Below, in pieces: positions 17,082 through 26,333 of a DNA stretch of 64,000 nucleotides. The notes under the pieces were generated by a model. The model saw only the letters and a list, made by a program, of their open reading frames with translations, ran no database searches and was not told the DNA's origin. The stretch is from Chryseobacterium sp. W4I1 (GTDB lineage Bacteria > Bacteroidota > Bacteroidia > Flavobacteriales > Weeksellaceae). Each line of letters opens with the position of its first letter. The first letter of the stretch is position 1. The stretch is from contig NZ_JAUSXQ010000001.1 in the NCBI RefSeq assembly GCF_030816115.1, positions 2,852,001-2,916,000 on the forward strand, written 5' to 3'. Both the position numbers and the translations under genes were made by a program.

Positions 17082-18223
17082 CTGAATAATCTTTTTTCTA
17101 ATCCAAGCTTTTGCATAGCCTGTGCTCCAAGCTTGATGATGCCCATTTTATTTTTATAATTCTTATAGGTCTTATTTTCACCTTCAAAAATCTGTTGTAG
17201 TTCCTCTTTCGTTAAATCCAACTTATTAGCTACATATTCAAATTCTTTTTGTAAGAACTCTTCAGAAAGTTCAGGTCTTGAAACTCTATCTAATGCTTCT
17301 TCTCTTGTCATTTGTCCAGTTAGAATTAAAGAAGAGAAATGAGCCTTTCTTTTTTGGTATCCAAATTTTCTAGGCAACCAATAATCTTCATAAAATCTTG
17401 TAAACCTCGACTCGTGATGTTTATGTTGAAAAGGTTCCCAGCCGAATTTAGTTTCCAAAAGGTTTTCTGCGTCTTTTTTGATGTATGGAATTAAATTAAG
17501 TGGTTTAAAAACTTCCATACCATAGACGTATTTATAATAAATCTTATAAGAAAGAATATCAACTAGTGGAAATGTTTTTAAAGGTCTCTTACCAAATTTA
17601 GAGTGAATATCTTTTACTAATGTTGTATCAATACCTGGAAAACCTCCCCATTCCTCTGGTTCACGACAACATTCTGTGGAAAAGTTTCCACCTGTCAGCA
17701 CATAATTGATCTTATGTTTTTTTGCAAATTTGTAAAGTCCTGAGAAAAATGCATAATCCTGGGGAAGATCCTGATCTGATATTTGAGATTTCAGGAATGC
17801 TACCTGAAGATCTTTCATTTCCTCCCAATTAATTACTTCTGTATATAAATCGAGATTAAGACCATTAATCAGCTTCTCAATATTTCCTACCGCTTTATCT
17901 GTATTCCAACCGGCATCTACATGGAATATCAATGGACGAATGCCCATAATTTCCTTAGCAATATATGCTGCATACGAGCTATCCAAACCACCACTAAGAC
18001 CAATAATACAATCGAAATCTTTATTTTTACTGGTTTTTTTAATCTTGTCTGCAATTTTCATTAGCTCGTCATAGCCCTGCTGATCTGTATGCCAATTAGG
18101 TTCAATATTTTGTTTGAAATTTGTATAATAATCACTTTCTCCTTTTTCATTGAAAATGATATTAGGATCGGTAGTATCCATTATTGTCTTAGTACAAATT
18201 TGATATAGTCTGTTATTCACCAT
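17078..18223 (-). CDS. N-acetyl sugar amidotransferase (WbpG/WbuX family)
   Basis: The 381-residue protein is an ATP-pyrophosphatase-like enzyme (PP-loop CIIGLSGGLDSSYAAYIA near residue 70) of the WbpG/PseA/LegS group. The family-typical YQICTKTIMDTTDPNI stands at the N-terminus, with GGNFSTECCREPEEWGG in the middle. Known members adenylate an N-acetyl sugar and add ammonia to give an acetamidino sugar. The frame can start at a TTG (18229), but the ATG at 18223 is preferred. It precedes HisH2 and HisF2 as one translationally coupled module. L-FucNAc is the likely substrate here, by inference from the next genes. Confidence 0.88.
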   Translation of the reverse strand: MVNNRLYQICTKTIMDTTDPNIIFNEKGESDYYTNFKQNIEPNWHTDQQGYDELMKIADKIKKTSKNKDFDCIIGLSGGLDSSYAAYIAKEIMGIRPLIFHVDAGWNTDKAVGNIEKLINGLNLDLYTEVINWEEMKDLQVAFLKSQISDQDLPQDYAFFSGLYKFAKKHKINYVLTGGNFSTECCREPEEWGGFPGIDTTLVKDIHSKFGKRPLKTFPLVDILSYKIYYKYVYGMEVFKPLNLIPYIKKDAENLLETKFGWEPFQHKHHESRFTRFYEDYWLPRKFGYQKRKAHFSSLILTGQMTREEALDRVSRPELSEEFLQKEFEYVANKLDLTKEELQQIFEGENKTYKNYKNKMGIIKLGAQAMQKLGLEKRLFR

Positions 18224-18246
18224 TTTCAATATTCTATTTGAGTTTT

Positions 18247-19242
18247 TTAATATTCAACTTTTTCAATTTGTTTATTAGAATTGAATCCTTCTATGATCCA
18301 TGCCATTGTGACATATCTATATATTATATCGGTATAAAAAATTTTGTTCCCATCTGTTGCAAAAACAAATTTCTCCGCCGGTATACGAAAAAAAGCAGAG
18401 CACAATATTTTTATCATTAATTTAGATAAAGTTTTTTTCAAGCTTTCTTTTTTTGTGTCCACAGGCATTAATAAATCATATAAAGAATTTTGAATTAATT
18501 CGGGTTCTTTTTCTTTTAGTGTTTTTAGGCTATATCTTCCTAACTCTTTGTACTTAATTCTCCAATAATGAGGAAGAATATTACTGTCATAATGAATTAA
18601 CTTAGCCTCTGGACAAAATACTATTTTAAATCCTGCTTTTCTCAGCCTATATCCGAAAAGCTCATCTTCGGATCCATACTTTTTTAATCCTTCTTCAAAA
18701 AGGCCAATTTTAAAAGCGTCTTTCTTTTTACAGGAAGAGCCTCCTCCTGCAAAAAAATTACTTGGTAAATCTGATACATCAATTCCCTGCATATACTTTT
18801 CGGAACGATATCCTATTGCTCTGCTTTGAATAAAACGTCCGAAATTTGTTTTATCTAGATCTTTAGGTTGATAAGTTACATTACTAACAATCGCTATATT
18901 TTCGTTTTGTTTTACTTTATAAAGCCTTAAATGCGCTTCTAGAAGTGTATTTGAAATTAATAAGTCATTGTCCAAAAACATTACTATATCCCCCTTTGCA
19001 ACTCTAGTTCCAACATTTCTGGCTGTTGCTTGACCCAGATTTTTATCATTACGAATATATCTTACATTTTTAGATTTTGAGGTATAGTTTTTGCAAAATT
19101 CCTGGGTATTATCAGTGGAACAATCATCCACAATAATCACCTCATAATTTTCAGTCCCAATACTTTGGTTTTCAAGATGCTGAAGGCATTTAAAAAGTGT
19201 ATCAACTCTATTATATGTTGGAATGATAACTGATATGAACAT
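18247..19242 (-). CDS. Family 2 glycosyltransferase
   Basis: This 331-residue GT-A protein opens with FISVIIPTYNRVDTLFKCL, followed by IVDDCSTDNT, the metal-binding MFLDNDLL and the acceptor-side GSEDELFGYRLRKAGFK. These are standard for GT2 inverting transferases working on the cytoplasmic face. Donor and acceptor cannot be read from sequence. It lies 23 bp upstream of the amidotransferase. Confidence 0.88.
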   Translation of the reverse strand: MFISVIIPTYNRVDTLFKCLQHLENQSIGTENYEVIIVDDCSTDNTQEFCKNYTSKSKNVRYIRNDKNLGQATARNVGTRVAKGDIVMFLDNDLLISNTLLEAHLRLYKVKQNENIAIVSNVTYQPKDLDKTNFGRFIQSRAIGYRSEKYMQGIDVSDLPSNFFAGGGSSCKKKDAFKIGLFEEGLKKYGSEDELFGYRLRKAGFKIVFCPEAKLIHYDSNILPHYWRIKYKELGRYSLKTLKEKEPELIQNSLYDLLMPVDTKKESLKKTLSKLMIKILCSAFFRIPAEKFVFATDGNKIFYTDIIYRYVTMAWIIEGFNSNKQIEKVEY

Positions 19243-19299
19243 AAATATATATAATTTTTAATCTCAATTTAGTGTTTTTATTCTCTCTCTTTAAAGGAG

Positions 19300-20439
19300 T
19301 TATTTTATTATCTGTTCTTCCCCAGCTTTAATTTTTTTCACAAAAATATCCAAATTATTGGTATTTATCTTTTTGTTATTAATTTTTAGATTTTTAAAAT
19401 TTATCTGAATATTAGATTTTGAACTGTACCCATTTCTCATCGCATATTTATTATTAAACAACTTAATATTATTAATGTTAATTGTTCCTTTTAAAGGTTC
19501 TAAAAATTTATTATATCCTCTGTCCACATAAAATTCAATCCCTTTACTTGAAAAATAATCTACAAAGTTATTAACATCTATTTTTATACGATCCAATCGA
19601 CTTCCTTGTAAATTATCTAATGCAAAAATAAGCCCGCTTTCCGCATTATTATAAGTAACAATATTTTCTAAAAGAATATTATTAATATAATCAGCCGGCT
19701 TATTAGGTTCAATATCAATCCCAGACTGCGGAATTGCACCATAAGTATTAGCAATTAAGCTGTTTTTTATTTTCACATTCTCTCCTGCCACAATAGATAT
19801 TCCATTTCTCCTGTTATCATCAATCACTGCATAATTTATTTCAATTTTCTCGGAAGGTTTATCTAAATTTCCTATATAAATACCATCGCCCCACATTTTT
19901 TTAATAGTAGGATTGTATATTTTTACATTTTTACTATTCCGGATAAAGAATCCCATTCCCCATTCCCCTTTATTTCCCTTATGCTGATCTCTGTCTCCGA
20001 CTAAGTTTGCAAAATACACCTCGACATTTTCTACTCCTTCAATATAAAGCAAACCGTACAATTCTTCACTATTGGGCTCCAGCAATAACTTCGAATTTTC
20101 CTGAAACAAAACTGAAGAATTAGACTGTAATCTTAATCCTTCGAAATCAATCAGTACCGGAAAGTCAGGAAGAATAACTTTCTTATTATCGTTAATCCCA
20201 ACCTGTAAATATTTTGTATAATTTACATCCCCTTTTTTAGAAAAATTCTTAGGCAGATAATCCGTAAGATTTCTGGCTTTTGAAAATAATTCCAATTTGG
20301 TCTTTTTTATTTCTGCTTTTCTGTCAAATGCTGAAATAAGTGAATTATCAATTTTCCTATATTGAAACTGAGGTGAAACATCGGATGAAGATAAAATGAA
20401 AAGGAAGAAAATAATTCTATAAATTTTGTTGCTTTGCAT
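19300..20439 (-). CDS. Secreted right-handed beta-helix protein
   Basis: The 379-residue protein has a signal peptide (hydrophobic residues about 7-23, ending near SSSDVSPQ). The body has short Asn-rich repeats such as VKIYNPTIKKMWGDGIYIGN, IEINYAVIDDNRRNGISIV and VKIKNSLIANTYGA that form a parallel beta-helix in pectate-lyase-like proteins. It is most like proteins that bind or cut polysaccharide outside the cytoplasm. No catalytic residues can be assigned. It is encoded among the glycosyltransferases, 9 bp after one stops, so it probably acts on the exported polysaccharide. Confidence 0.72.
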   Translation of the reverse strand: MQSNKIYRIIFFLFILSSSDVSPQFQYRKIDNSLISAFDRKAEIKKTKLELFSKARNLTDYLPKNFSKKGDVNYTKYLQVGINDNKKVILPDFPVLIDFEGLRLQSNSSVLFQENSKLLLEPNSEELYGLLYIEGVENVEVYFANLVGDRDQHKGNKGEWGMGFFIRNSKNVKIYNPTIKKMWGDGIYIGNLDKPSEKIEINYAVIDDNRRNGISIVAGENVKIKNSLIANTYGAIPQSGIDIEPNKPADYINNILLENIVTYNNAESGLIFALDNLQGSRLDRIKIDVNNFVDYFSSKGIEFYVDRGYNKFLEPLKGTININNIKLFNNKYAMRNGYSSKSNIQINFKNLKINNKKINTNNLDIFVKKIKAGEEQIIK

Positions 20440-20448
20440 ATTATTCTT

Positions 20449-21555
20449 TTAGAGTTTATTTAAATATCGGTGTACATCCATTGCATGTGAATACTTTCTT
20501 GTTTCTAGCAAACTGCTAACCGTTTTGGTTGCTTGACGAGCTAATAATCCAAATTTATTATAATTTTCAAAGGTAAGAGTTAAGGATGAAACAATATCTT
20601 TGATAGATTTAGGTTCAATTTTCATACAGTTTACCCCATCTTTCATCAGTGAAGGTATCCCTCCCACAAACGTAGTAATAATGGGCGTTCCATATATCAT
20701 AGCCTCATATAACGTTCTCGGAAAACCTTCATGATAAGAGGGCAAAATATATATATCTGAATTTAAAAAGTATTGGCGGATTTCAGATGAATCAAAAATC
20801 GCCCCTTTAAAAGATACAACATCATTTATATCTAATTGATTCGCCAATTCTATTAATTTTTCAAAATACTCTCCATCACCAATCAAGCTCAATCGGAATT
20901 TATAATTCATTTTCTTTAGCTCTGATGTCCCATGAAGCAATTCTATAATCCCTTTATCATTAGTCATACGACCCAAATAAAGAATTTCATAAGAATCTTT
21001 ATTCTCATATGTCCTATTTTCAACAATATCATTTTCAGTAAGGGTAATCATTGGTCTCATGGTATAAGCAATTTTCTTTCCAACAATCTTATTAATATTA
21101 TCTGTAAAAAAATCTGCCACACAAAATCCAACAGCAGCTTGTTTATATATCAATGACGGAATCTTTCCTTGCATATCATCCATTCCTCTGACATAAAGCC
21201 CATATTTTTTCTGTAATATACTACAAATAAATGCTGTATATTTAAAAGCTGTAGGATAAAAAATGTAAACAAAATCAGATTTCAATATTTCAGGTATAAC
21301 TCTCAAATACAGCAATATATAATTCAGAACTTTGTTAGATTTTCTATATAACCCTCTAACGTTCAGACTATTTTCATTAAGTTTATAGACATGAATATTG
21401 TTCGGTTCATCAATGATTTGTCCATATATTGTAACTTTTGAGCCTAACCTTTGTAATTCTGCTGCAAATTCCCCAGTGTTTTTTTCAACAGCAAAATCAT
21501 TTTTTACTTTCGTAATTTCTGCATTTGGGATAATTAATATTTTGTGTGCTTTCAT
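20449..21555 (-). CDS. Family 4 glycosyltransferase
   Basis: The 368-residue GT-B protein has KILIIPNAEITKVKNDF at its N-terminus, LYLGRMTNDKGI at the start of the donor domain, SLIGDGEYFEKL, and the E-x7-E motif in HEGFPRTLYEAMIYGTPII. It is a retaining GT4 transferase by family. Its donor sugar is unknown. It overlaps the upstream glycosyltransferase by ATGA. Confidence 0.87.
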   Translation of the reverse strand: MKAHKILIIPNAEITKVKNDFAVEKNTGEFAAELQRLGSKVTIYGQIIDEPNNIHVYKLNENSLNVRGLYRKSNKVLNYILLYLRVIPEILKSDFVYIFYPTAFKYTAFICSILQKKYGLYVRGMDDMQGKIPSLIYKQAAVGFCVADFFTDNINKIVGKKIAYTMRPMITLTENDIVENRTYENKDSYEILYLGRMTNDKGIIELLHGTSELKKMNYKFRLSLIGDGEYFEKLIELANQLDINDVVSFKGAIFDSSEIRQYFLNSDIYILPSYHEGFPRTLYEAMIYGTPIITTFVGGIPSLMKDGVNCMKIEPKSIKDIVSSLTLTFENYNKFGLLARQATKTVSSLLETRKYSHAMDVHRYLNKL

Positions 21556-22706
21556 TTCTTGATTGAATTTAAAAATTCCAGCATCCCTTTGACATATGTA
21601 TTGGCATTAAATTTAAACTTAGCCGTGTTCATAGCATTTTGCCCTACAATCATTGCTTTTTCAGGATGGTTTTCAATAAAAATAATTTTATCTGCCATAC
21701 AGTCCAGATCTCCCACATTACATAAAAAGACATCATATTTATCCGTAACATAATCTGATATTTCACCGGCTTTGGTAGCTACTATTGGAACCCCGGAAAG
21801 CATATATTCTCCTAATTTCGTGGGAAAACCACCTGAAACATATTTTGTAGGTGTGGTAATTAAACATTGAGCACCAGCCAAAATTACCGGAACTTCCTCA
21901 ATTGGTTTTCTACCCAAGAAAAGAACACTATCTTCCAGGGCATTCTCCTGAACATATATTTTAATAGCATTGCATTCAGGGAAATTTTCGCACAGTGTAC
22001 TATAATCACCTATTAAGTAGAGCTTAAAGGATTTTTTTTGTGATTTGTTCAGGTATTTATGAAAAGTAATTATGCTGTCAAACAATCCATCCCGATTGTG
22101 TACACCAAAAGTCAAGCTAATATATTTCTCCCTATCTTCTCCTCCAGAGACTCCATCAAATCTATTGGGATCAATCGTCATAGGCAAGAGAAAAACATTC
22201 TTTGATATTTTGGAATAAAAATCTTTCAGCGTATTTGAAATTACTATAAAACCATCAAACAAAGATAAATTTAAGCGTTCTATGAATTGTCTCATTTTAG
22301 ACATCTGGAAATATCCATAAGGATATTCTGTCTTATCAATAACAAAGGGTATGGAAGTTAATACAGTAAATAGTTTTACAAAAAAATTAGTCAGAAAGCT
22401 ATCATGATAAGATAAAACTGCATCAACTTTATCAGTAAAAATAAATTTTCGGATATTATTCAAGCCAGAGAATCTAAAATACAATTTATTAAAAAAGTTT
22501 CCATTATAATACTTTTTGTCTGAAAGAAAAGTATATTTTACCCCTTCAAAAACTCCATGGTCAGGACATTCTGTTAGAGCCGGATAAACCATTAAGACAT
22601 GTATATTTATTCCCTTTTTTGCCATTGCTTTACAGTAGCTATGGATTCTTAAAGATGAAACATCCTGTATTGGAAAATAATATGATGCAATCAATATAAT
22701 TTTCAT
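21552..22706 (-). CDS. GT-B glycosyltransferase (GT4-like)
   Basis: The 384-residue protein begins KIILIASYYFPIQDVSSLRI, a GT4-type acceptor domain. The donor domain has ISLTFGVHNRDGL, LIGDYSTL and FPTKLGEYMLSGVPIVATKAGE. The family is clear but no donor can be named. It overlaps both neighbours by four bases, the polymerase gene upstream and the GT4 gene downstream, giving tight translational coupling. Confidence 0.82.
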   Translation of the reverse strand: MKIILIASYYFPIQDVSSLRIHSYCKAMAKKGINIHVLMVYPALTECPDHGVFEGVKYTFLSDKKYYNGNFFNKLYFRFSGLNNIRKFIFTDKVDAVLSYHDSFLTNFFVKLFTVLTSIPFVIDKTEYPYGYFQMSKMRQFIERLNLSLFDGFIVISNTLKDFYSKISKNVFLLPMTIDPNRFDGVSGGEDREKYISLTFGVHNRDGLFDSIITFHKYLNKSQKKSFKLYLIGDYSTLCENFPECNAIKIYVQENALEDSVLFLGRKPIEEVPVILAGAQCLITTPTKYVSGGFPTKLGEYMLSGVPIVATKAGEISDYVTDKYDVFLCNVGDLDCMADKIIFIENHPEKAMIVGQNAMNTAKFKFNANTYVKGMLEFLNSIKK

Positions 22707-23758
22707 GGAGAGCTATAAATAAGGTTAGATTCAAACAATGGATAATAGGTCCATTTCAACGTACTGGATGAAAACTGGTATAAAATAATAGAGTACATGC
22801 CTATTAAAATCAATCCTAAAATAACACGTAAATTGATTTTTTTATAGCAATAAAACAAATAGAGTATAAAAAATAACTCTATGGGAAATAACACTCTAAA
22901 AAATCTACCAAAATCAGGAATGAAGAAATATAAGGGAACATATATAAGTGTTATTATATTTACTTTTTGAAATAAGGTGATAATCCGTTGTTTTTCCAAG
23001 GAAAGAACAAGTTGTTTTTCTTTGGTATAATAAATAAATAATAACAATACAAACACAATCACCGCATGACTTGCAGCAGGGCCTATCGGACTATCCCCAG
23101 TTGCGTAATAAAGTATTTTTCCAGCAATTAGCTTGCTCCCAATAAACGAAATAAATACTGTCATAGAGGTCGCGAGCAATATAATTATTCCTAAAATAAT
23201 AAGAGAAAGTTTTTTAATACTCATCTTAGTTCTTAAAACGAGTAAGAATGTAAAATAAAATACTCCAGTATTATGAAATGTAAAGGCCAGAAATAATAAA
23301 ATCACCGACTTCAATATCAAATATTTAGAGTTTTTAAAAACAAGTGTTAAGAAGAGAAAGAACAATGCATTGGTCATATAATTACGCATAAAAACGTAAT
23401 CCATAATGAAAATAATAAAATATAAAATGGCAAATACCGCAGGATATGGTGATATGGTCGTAAAATATAGTATTATTCCTAAAATAAGAAAAGAATAAAC
23501 AATCATAAAACCTTGAAAATCGAGACCAAAACTATAAATAAAACTATTAAATATTGAATACCCTTTTTCAACATTAATAGCATCTAAACCAAATTTTCCA
23601 ATTGTATTATAAAAATATTCATATTGCTCATAATCTCCATTCCAGCTATTCCAGCCCCATAGTTGCCAAATGAACAAAAAAACACATCCCGCTATAATCT
23701 TGGATTTAGGGAAAATAATACACAATAGTAAAAGAAAAACAAAAATTGCAAAAATCAT
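22703..23758 (-). CDS. EpsG-like repeat-unit polymerase (Wzy)
   Basis: The 351-residue protein has about ten membrane segments and the EpsG-family layout: an N-terminal pair of helices, then an external loop with WNGDYEQYEYFY, FGLDFQGFMIVYSF, the RNYMTNALFF helix and a FTFHNTGVFY segment. EpsG proteins are thought to polymerise the lipid-linked repeat units after they are flipped. It overlaps the flippase gene by ATGA, a usual pairing. Confidence 0.82.
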   Translation of the reverse strand: MIFAIFVFLLLLCIIFPKSKIIAGCVFLFIWQLWGWNSWNGDYEQYEYFYNTIGKFGLDAINVEKGYSIFNSFIYSFGLDFQGFMIVYSFLILGIILYFTTISPYPAVFAILYFIIFIMDYVFMRNYMTNALFFLFLTLVFKNSKYLILKSVILLFLAFTFHNTGVFYFTFLLVLRTKMSIKKLSLIILGIIILLATSMTVFISFIGSKLIAGKILYYATGDSPIGPAASHAVIVFVLLLFIYYTKEKQLVLSLEKQRIITLFQKVNIITLIYVPLYFFIPDFGRFFRVLFPIELFFILYLFYCYKKINLRVILGLILIGMYSIILYQFSSSTLKWTYYPLFESNLIYSSP

Positions 23759-25013
23759 AATCCTTTAATTTCTTTTCTATAATAATATAAAATTACCAAT
23801 GCATACATTAAGCCTGATAAAATACGTGCAAATGCAGCTCCTCCGCCTCCATATAAATAAATAAATATAACATTTCCTATTAGTAGAGTAAAACCAACAA
23901 GAAATGATGCATTCCTAAGTTGTTTCCCTTTTCCTTTTGCCAACAAAAATCTATTAAAGAAATCCCCAATTCCATAAAGAACAAATCCAATAGATAAATA
24001 TTGCAACATTACCACAGATTCAAGATACTCTTTCCCAAAAAAAACAGAAACTATAAGATTAGAAGTAAATATAATAAATAACATAAGAAAAATGCTTAAT
24101 CCAAATGTCATGAATATCAATTTTCGTGGTATAAATTGGCTTTGCGCAAAATTTTTAAATTGTGTTGTTGCAATAATATTGGGAATCATAGACAAAGGTG
24201 AAGCCAGCAGGGTAGCTAATGTGTAATATCCTACTTCTATATTGTTGACTCCAAAATGACTGATTAATATTCCAGATAAGCTTCCACTACCAGAAGCTAT
24301 CAGAGCTCCAAAATAAATATCAAAACCAAATTGCTTATTTCCAACCAATATTTCAGAAAGCCTTCTTTTAAACTGCTTAAATGTAGGTTTAATTTTCACA
24401 AAAACGTATAGATAAGCAATTATAAAGGTAAGGTAGTTAAGTAAAACGATAGTTACGAGACTTACATTTTTGAAATAGAAGAAAATAATAACCAGTATTC
24501 CTGCTAGAAAAATTTTAGGAAGCAGGCGTGACCAAGACAAAAGGTTGATCTTATTATCACCAGGAAGATAATTTTCATTTAATGTTGTAAGCAAATAAAT
24601 CCATGAAAGTGGTATAGAAATTAATAATACTTTAAAAAAACTGCTTTTATCCATATTTTCAGAAAAGAACGCATAGACTGTAACTGATACAGCCATTAGG
24701 ATAAAAAGTATTATAACAAAGAAAAATCCCACAAGATAATACCCTCTTACTTTATTTTTATCATTACTAATTGCAACTAATCTTGAAATAGTATAAAATA
24801 TCCCGAAATTAAAAATTATCTGGCAAAAACTATAGATGTTAAATAACAGTGCGTAATCTCCATAAAGCTCTTTTCCTAAGATACGGGTTAAAAGAGAATT
24901 TGTTGCAAACCCCAAAACAAGTCCTACTATTGTAGAAACTAGTAACCCAAAAGCTTGAGTAACATTTTCATTTTTATATCCCTCTCTCGAAGAAAGTTAG
25001 TTAATTTTACCAT
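23755..25013 (-). pseudogene. Wzx-type oligosaccharide flippase with a 5' frameshift
   Basis: Most of the protein (386 residues from 24915) is a multi-helix MATE/MVF-superfamily flippase with FATNSLLTRILGKELYGDYAL near its start. The only in-frame start is a TTG at 24915, inside what should be the first helix. The same frame is open further upstream without any start and reads KNENVTQAFGLLVST. A second frame beginning ATG at 25013 reads MVKLTNFLRERDIK just before it. One extra base in the run of five T at 24971-24975 (plus strand) would join them into a 419-residue flippase. Known members move lipid-linked repeat units across the inner membrane. Either a real mutation or a sequencing error. 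Confidence 0.82.
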
Positions 25014-25043
25014 TATACAACTGGCTACATTACCCGTAAATTA

Positions 25044-26333
25044 TTATAATCTTGTGACATTATCATGTTCAATAAAGCCTTTAATGTCATAGATTATTCC
25101 GCCATCAATCAGATATTTGTTAAAATCAAAATCTGCAAATTCTTTATGAGATACAGTTAATACAATAACACTAAATTTTTCATTTGGAATTTCATTATAA
25201 ATAGGCAGTCCATACTCATGTGCTACCTCCAAAGGATTTGCCCAAGGATCATAGGTCATAACCTCTAAGGAATAATCTTTGAGACCTTTTATTACATCTA
25301 CAGCCTTTGTATTTCGAACATCTGGACAATTTTCTTTAAAAGTAATTCCTAAATTTAAAACTTTACTTCCATTAATTTTAATATTTTTCTTGATCATTGT
25401 TTTTATAATCTGTGAAGCAACATATTCACCCATAGAATCATTTAATCGACGACCAGCTAAGATAATTTCAGGATGATAACCATGTTCCTGAGCCTTTTGT
25501 GCTAAATAGTACGGGTCAACTCCAATGCAATGACCACCAACTAGTCCTGGTTTAAACGGTAAAAAGTTCCACTTTGTAGATGCAGCTGCTAAAACGGCAT
25601 GGGTATCAATACCTAGAATATTAAAAATTTTTGCCAGCTCGTTAACAAATGCAATATTAATATCTCTCTGAGAATTTTCAATAACCTTTGCAGCTTCCGC
25701 AACCTTAATGGTTGGCGCAAGGTGAGTACCAGCAGTGATAATAGACTGGTATAATTCATTCACAATTTTTCCGATTTCCGGTGTAGAACCTGAAGTCACT
25801 TTCAGTATGTTCTCCACTGTATGTTCCTTATCTCCAGGGTTAATTCTTTCGGGGGAATACCCTGCATGAAAATCTTTGTTGAACACTAATCCTGAAACTT
25901 TTTCTAGTACGGGAATACATTCTTCTTCTGTAACACCAGGATATACCGTCGATTCATAAATCACAATATCTCCTTCTGAAAGAACTGTCCCTACTGTTTC
26001 AGATGATTTATATAAAGGAGTTAAATCCGGGCGTTTATTCTTATCTACAGGCGTAGGAACAGTAACTATATAAATATTTGCACTTTGGATATCAGTAATA
26101 TTGTTTGAACAAAACAATCCATTTTCAATTTCTTCAAAAGGATTTTCTTTTATTAGTACAGATTGTAAAATCTCATCTTCAACTTCTAGCGTTATATCTT
26201 TTCCTTGATTGAGTTCTTTAACTCTTTGTTGATTGATATCGAAACCAACCACCGGAAATTTGGTGGCAAATAATCGGGCTAAGGGTAATCCTACATATCC
26301 TAACCCTATAACCGCAATTTTAAAATCTTTCAT
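25044..26333 (-). CDS. wbpO: UDP-HexNAc C6-dehydrogenase, WbpO/TviB type
   Basis: The 429-residue protein belongs to the UDP-glucose/GDP-mannose dehydrogenase family. The NAD-binding site is [15 protein letters not shown], followed by [30 protein letters not shown], the lysine region [18 protein letters not shown], and the catalytic Cys in [14 protein letters not shown]. The fit is best to the WbpO/TviB group that oxidises C6 of UDP-GalNAc or UDP-GlcNAc to the uronic acid. The WbpP-like epimerase in the same operon supports UDP-GalNAcA as the product. Confidence 0.88.
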   Translation of the reverse strand: MKDFKIAVIGLGYVGLPLARLFATKFPVVGFDINQQRVKELNQGKDITLEVEDEILQSVLIKENPFEEIENGLFCSNNITDIQSANIYIVTVPTPVDKNKRPDLTPLYKSSETVGTVLSEGDIVIYESTVYPGVTEEECIPVLEKVSGLVFNKDFHAGYSPERINPGDKEHTVENILKVTSGSTPEIGKIVNELYQSIITAGTHLAPTIKVAEAAKVIENSQRDINIAFVNELAKIFNILGIDTHAVLAAASTKWNFLPFKPGLVGGHCIGVDPYYLAQKAQEHGYHPEIILAGRRLNDSMGEYVASQIIKTMIKKNIKINGSKVLNLGITFKENCPDVRNTKAVDVIKGLKDYSLEVMTYDPWANPLEVAHEYGLPIYNEIPNEKFSVIVLTVSHKEFADFDFNKYLIDGGIIYDIKGFIEHDNVTRL

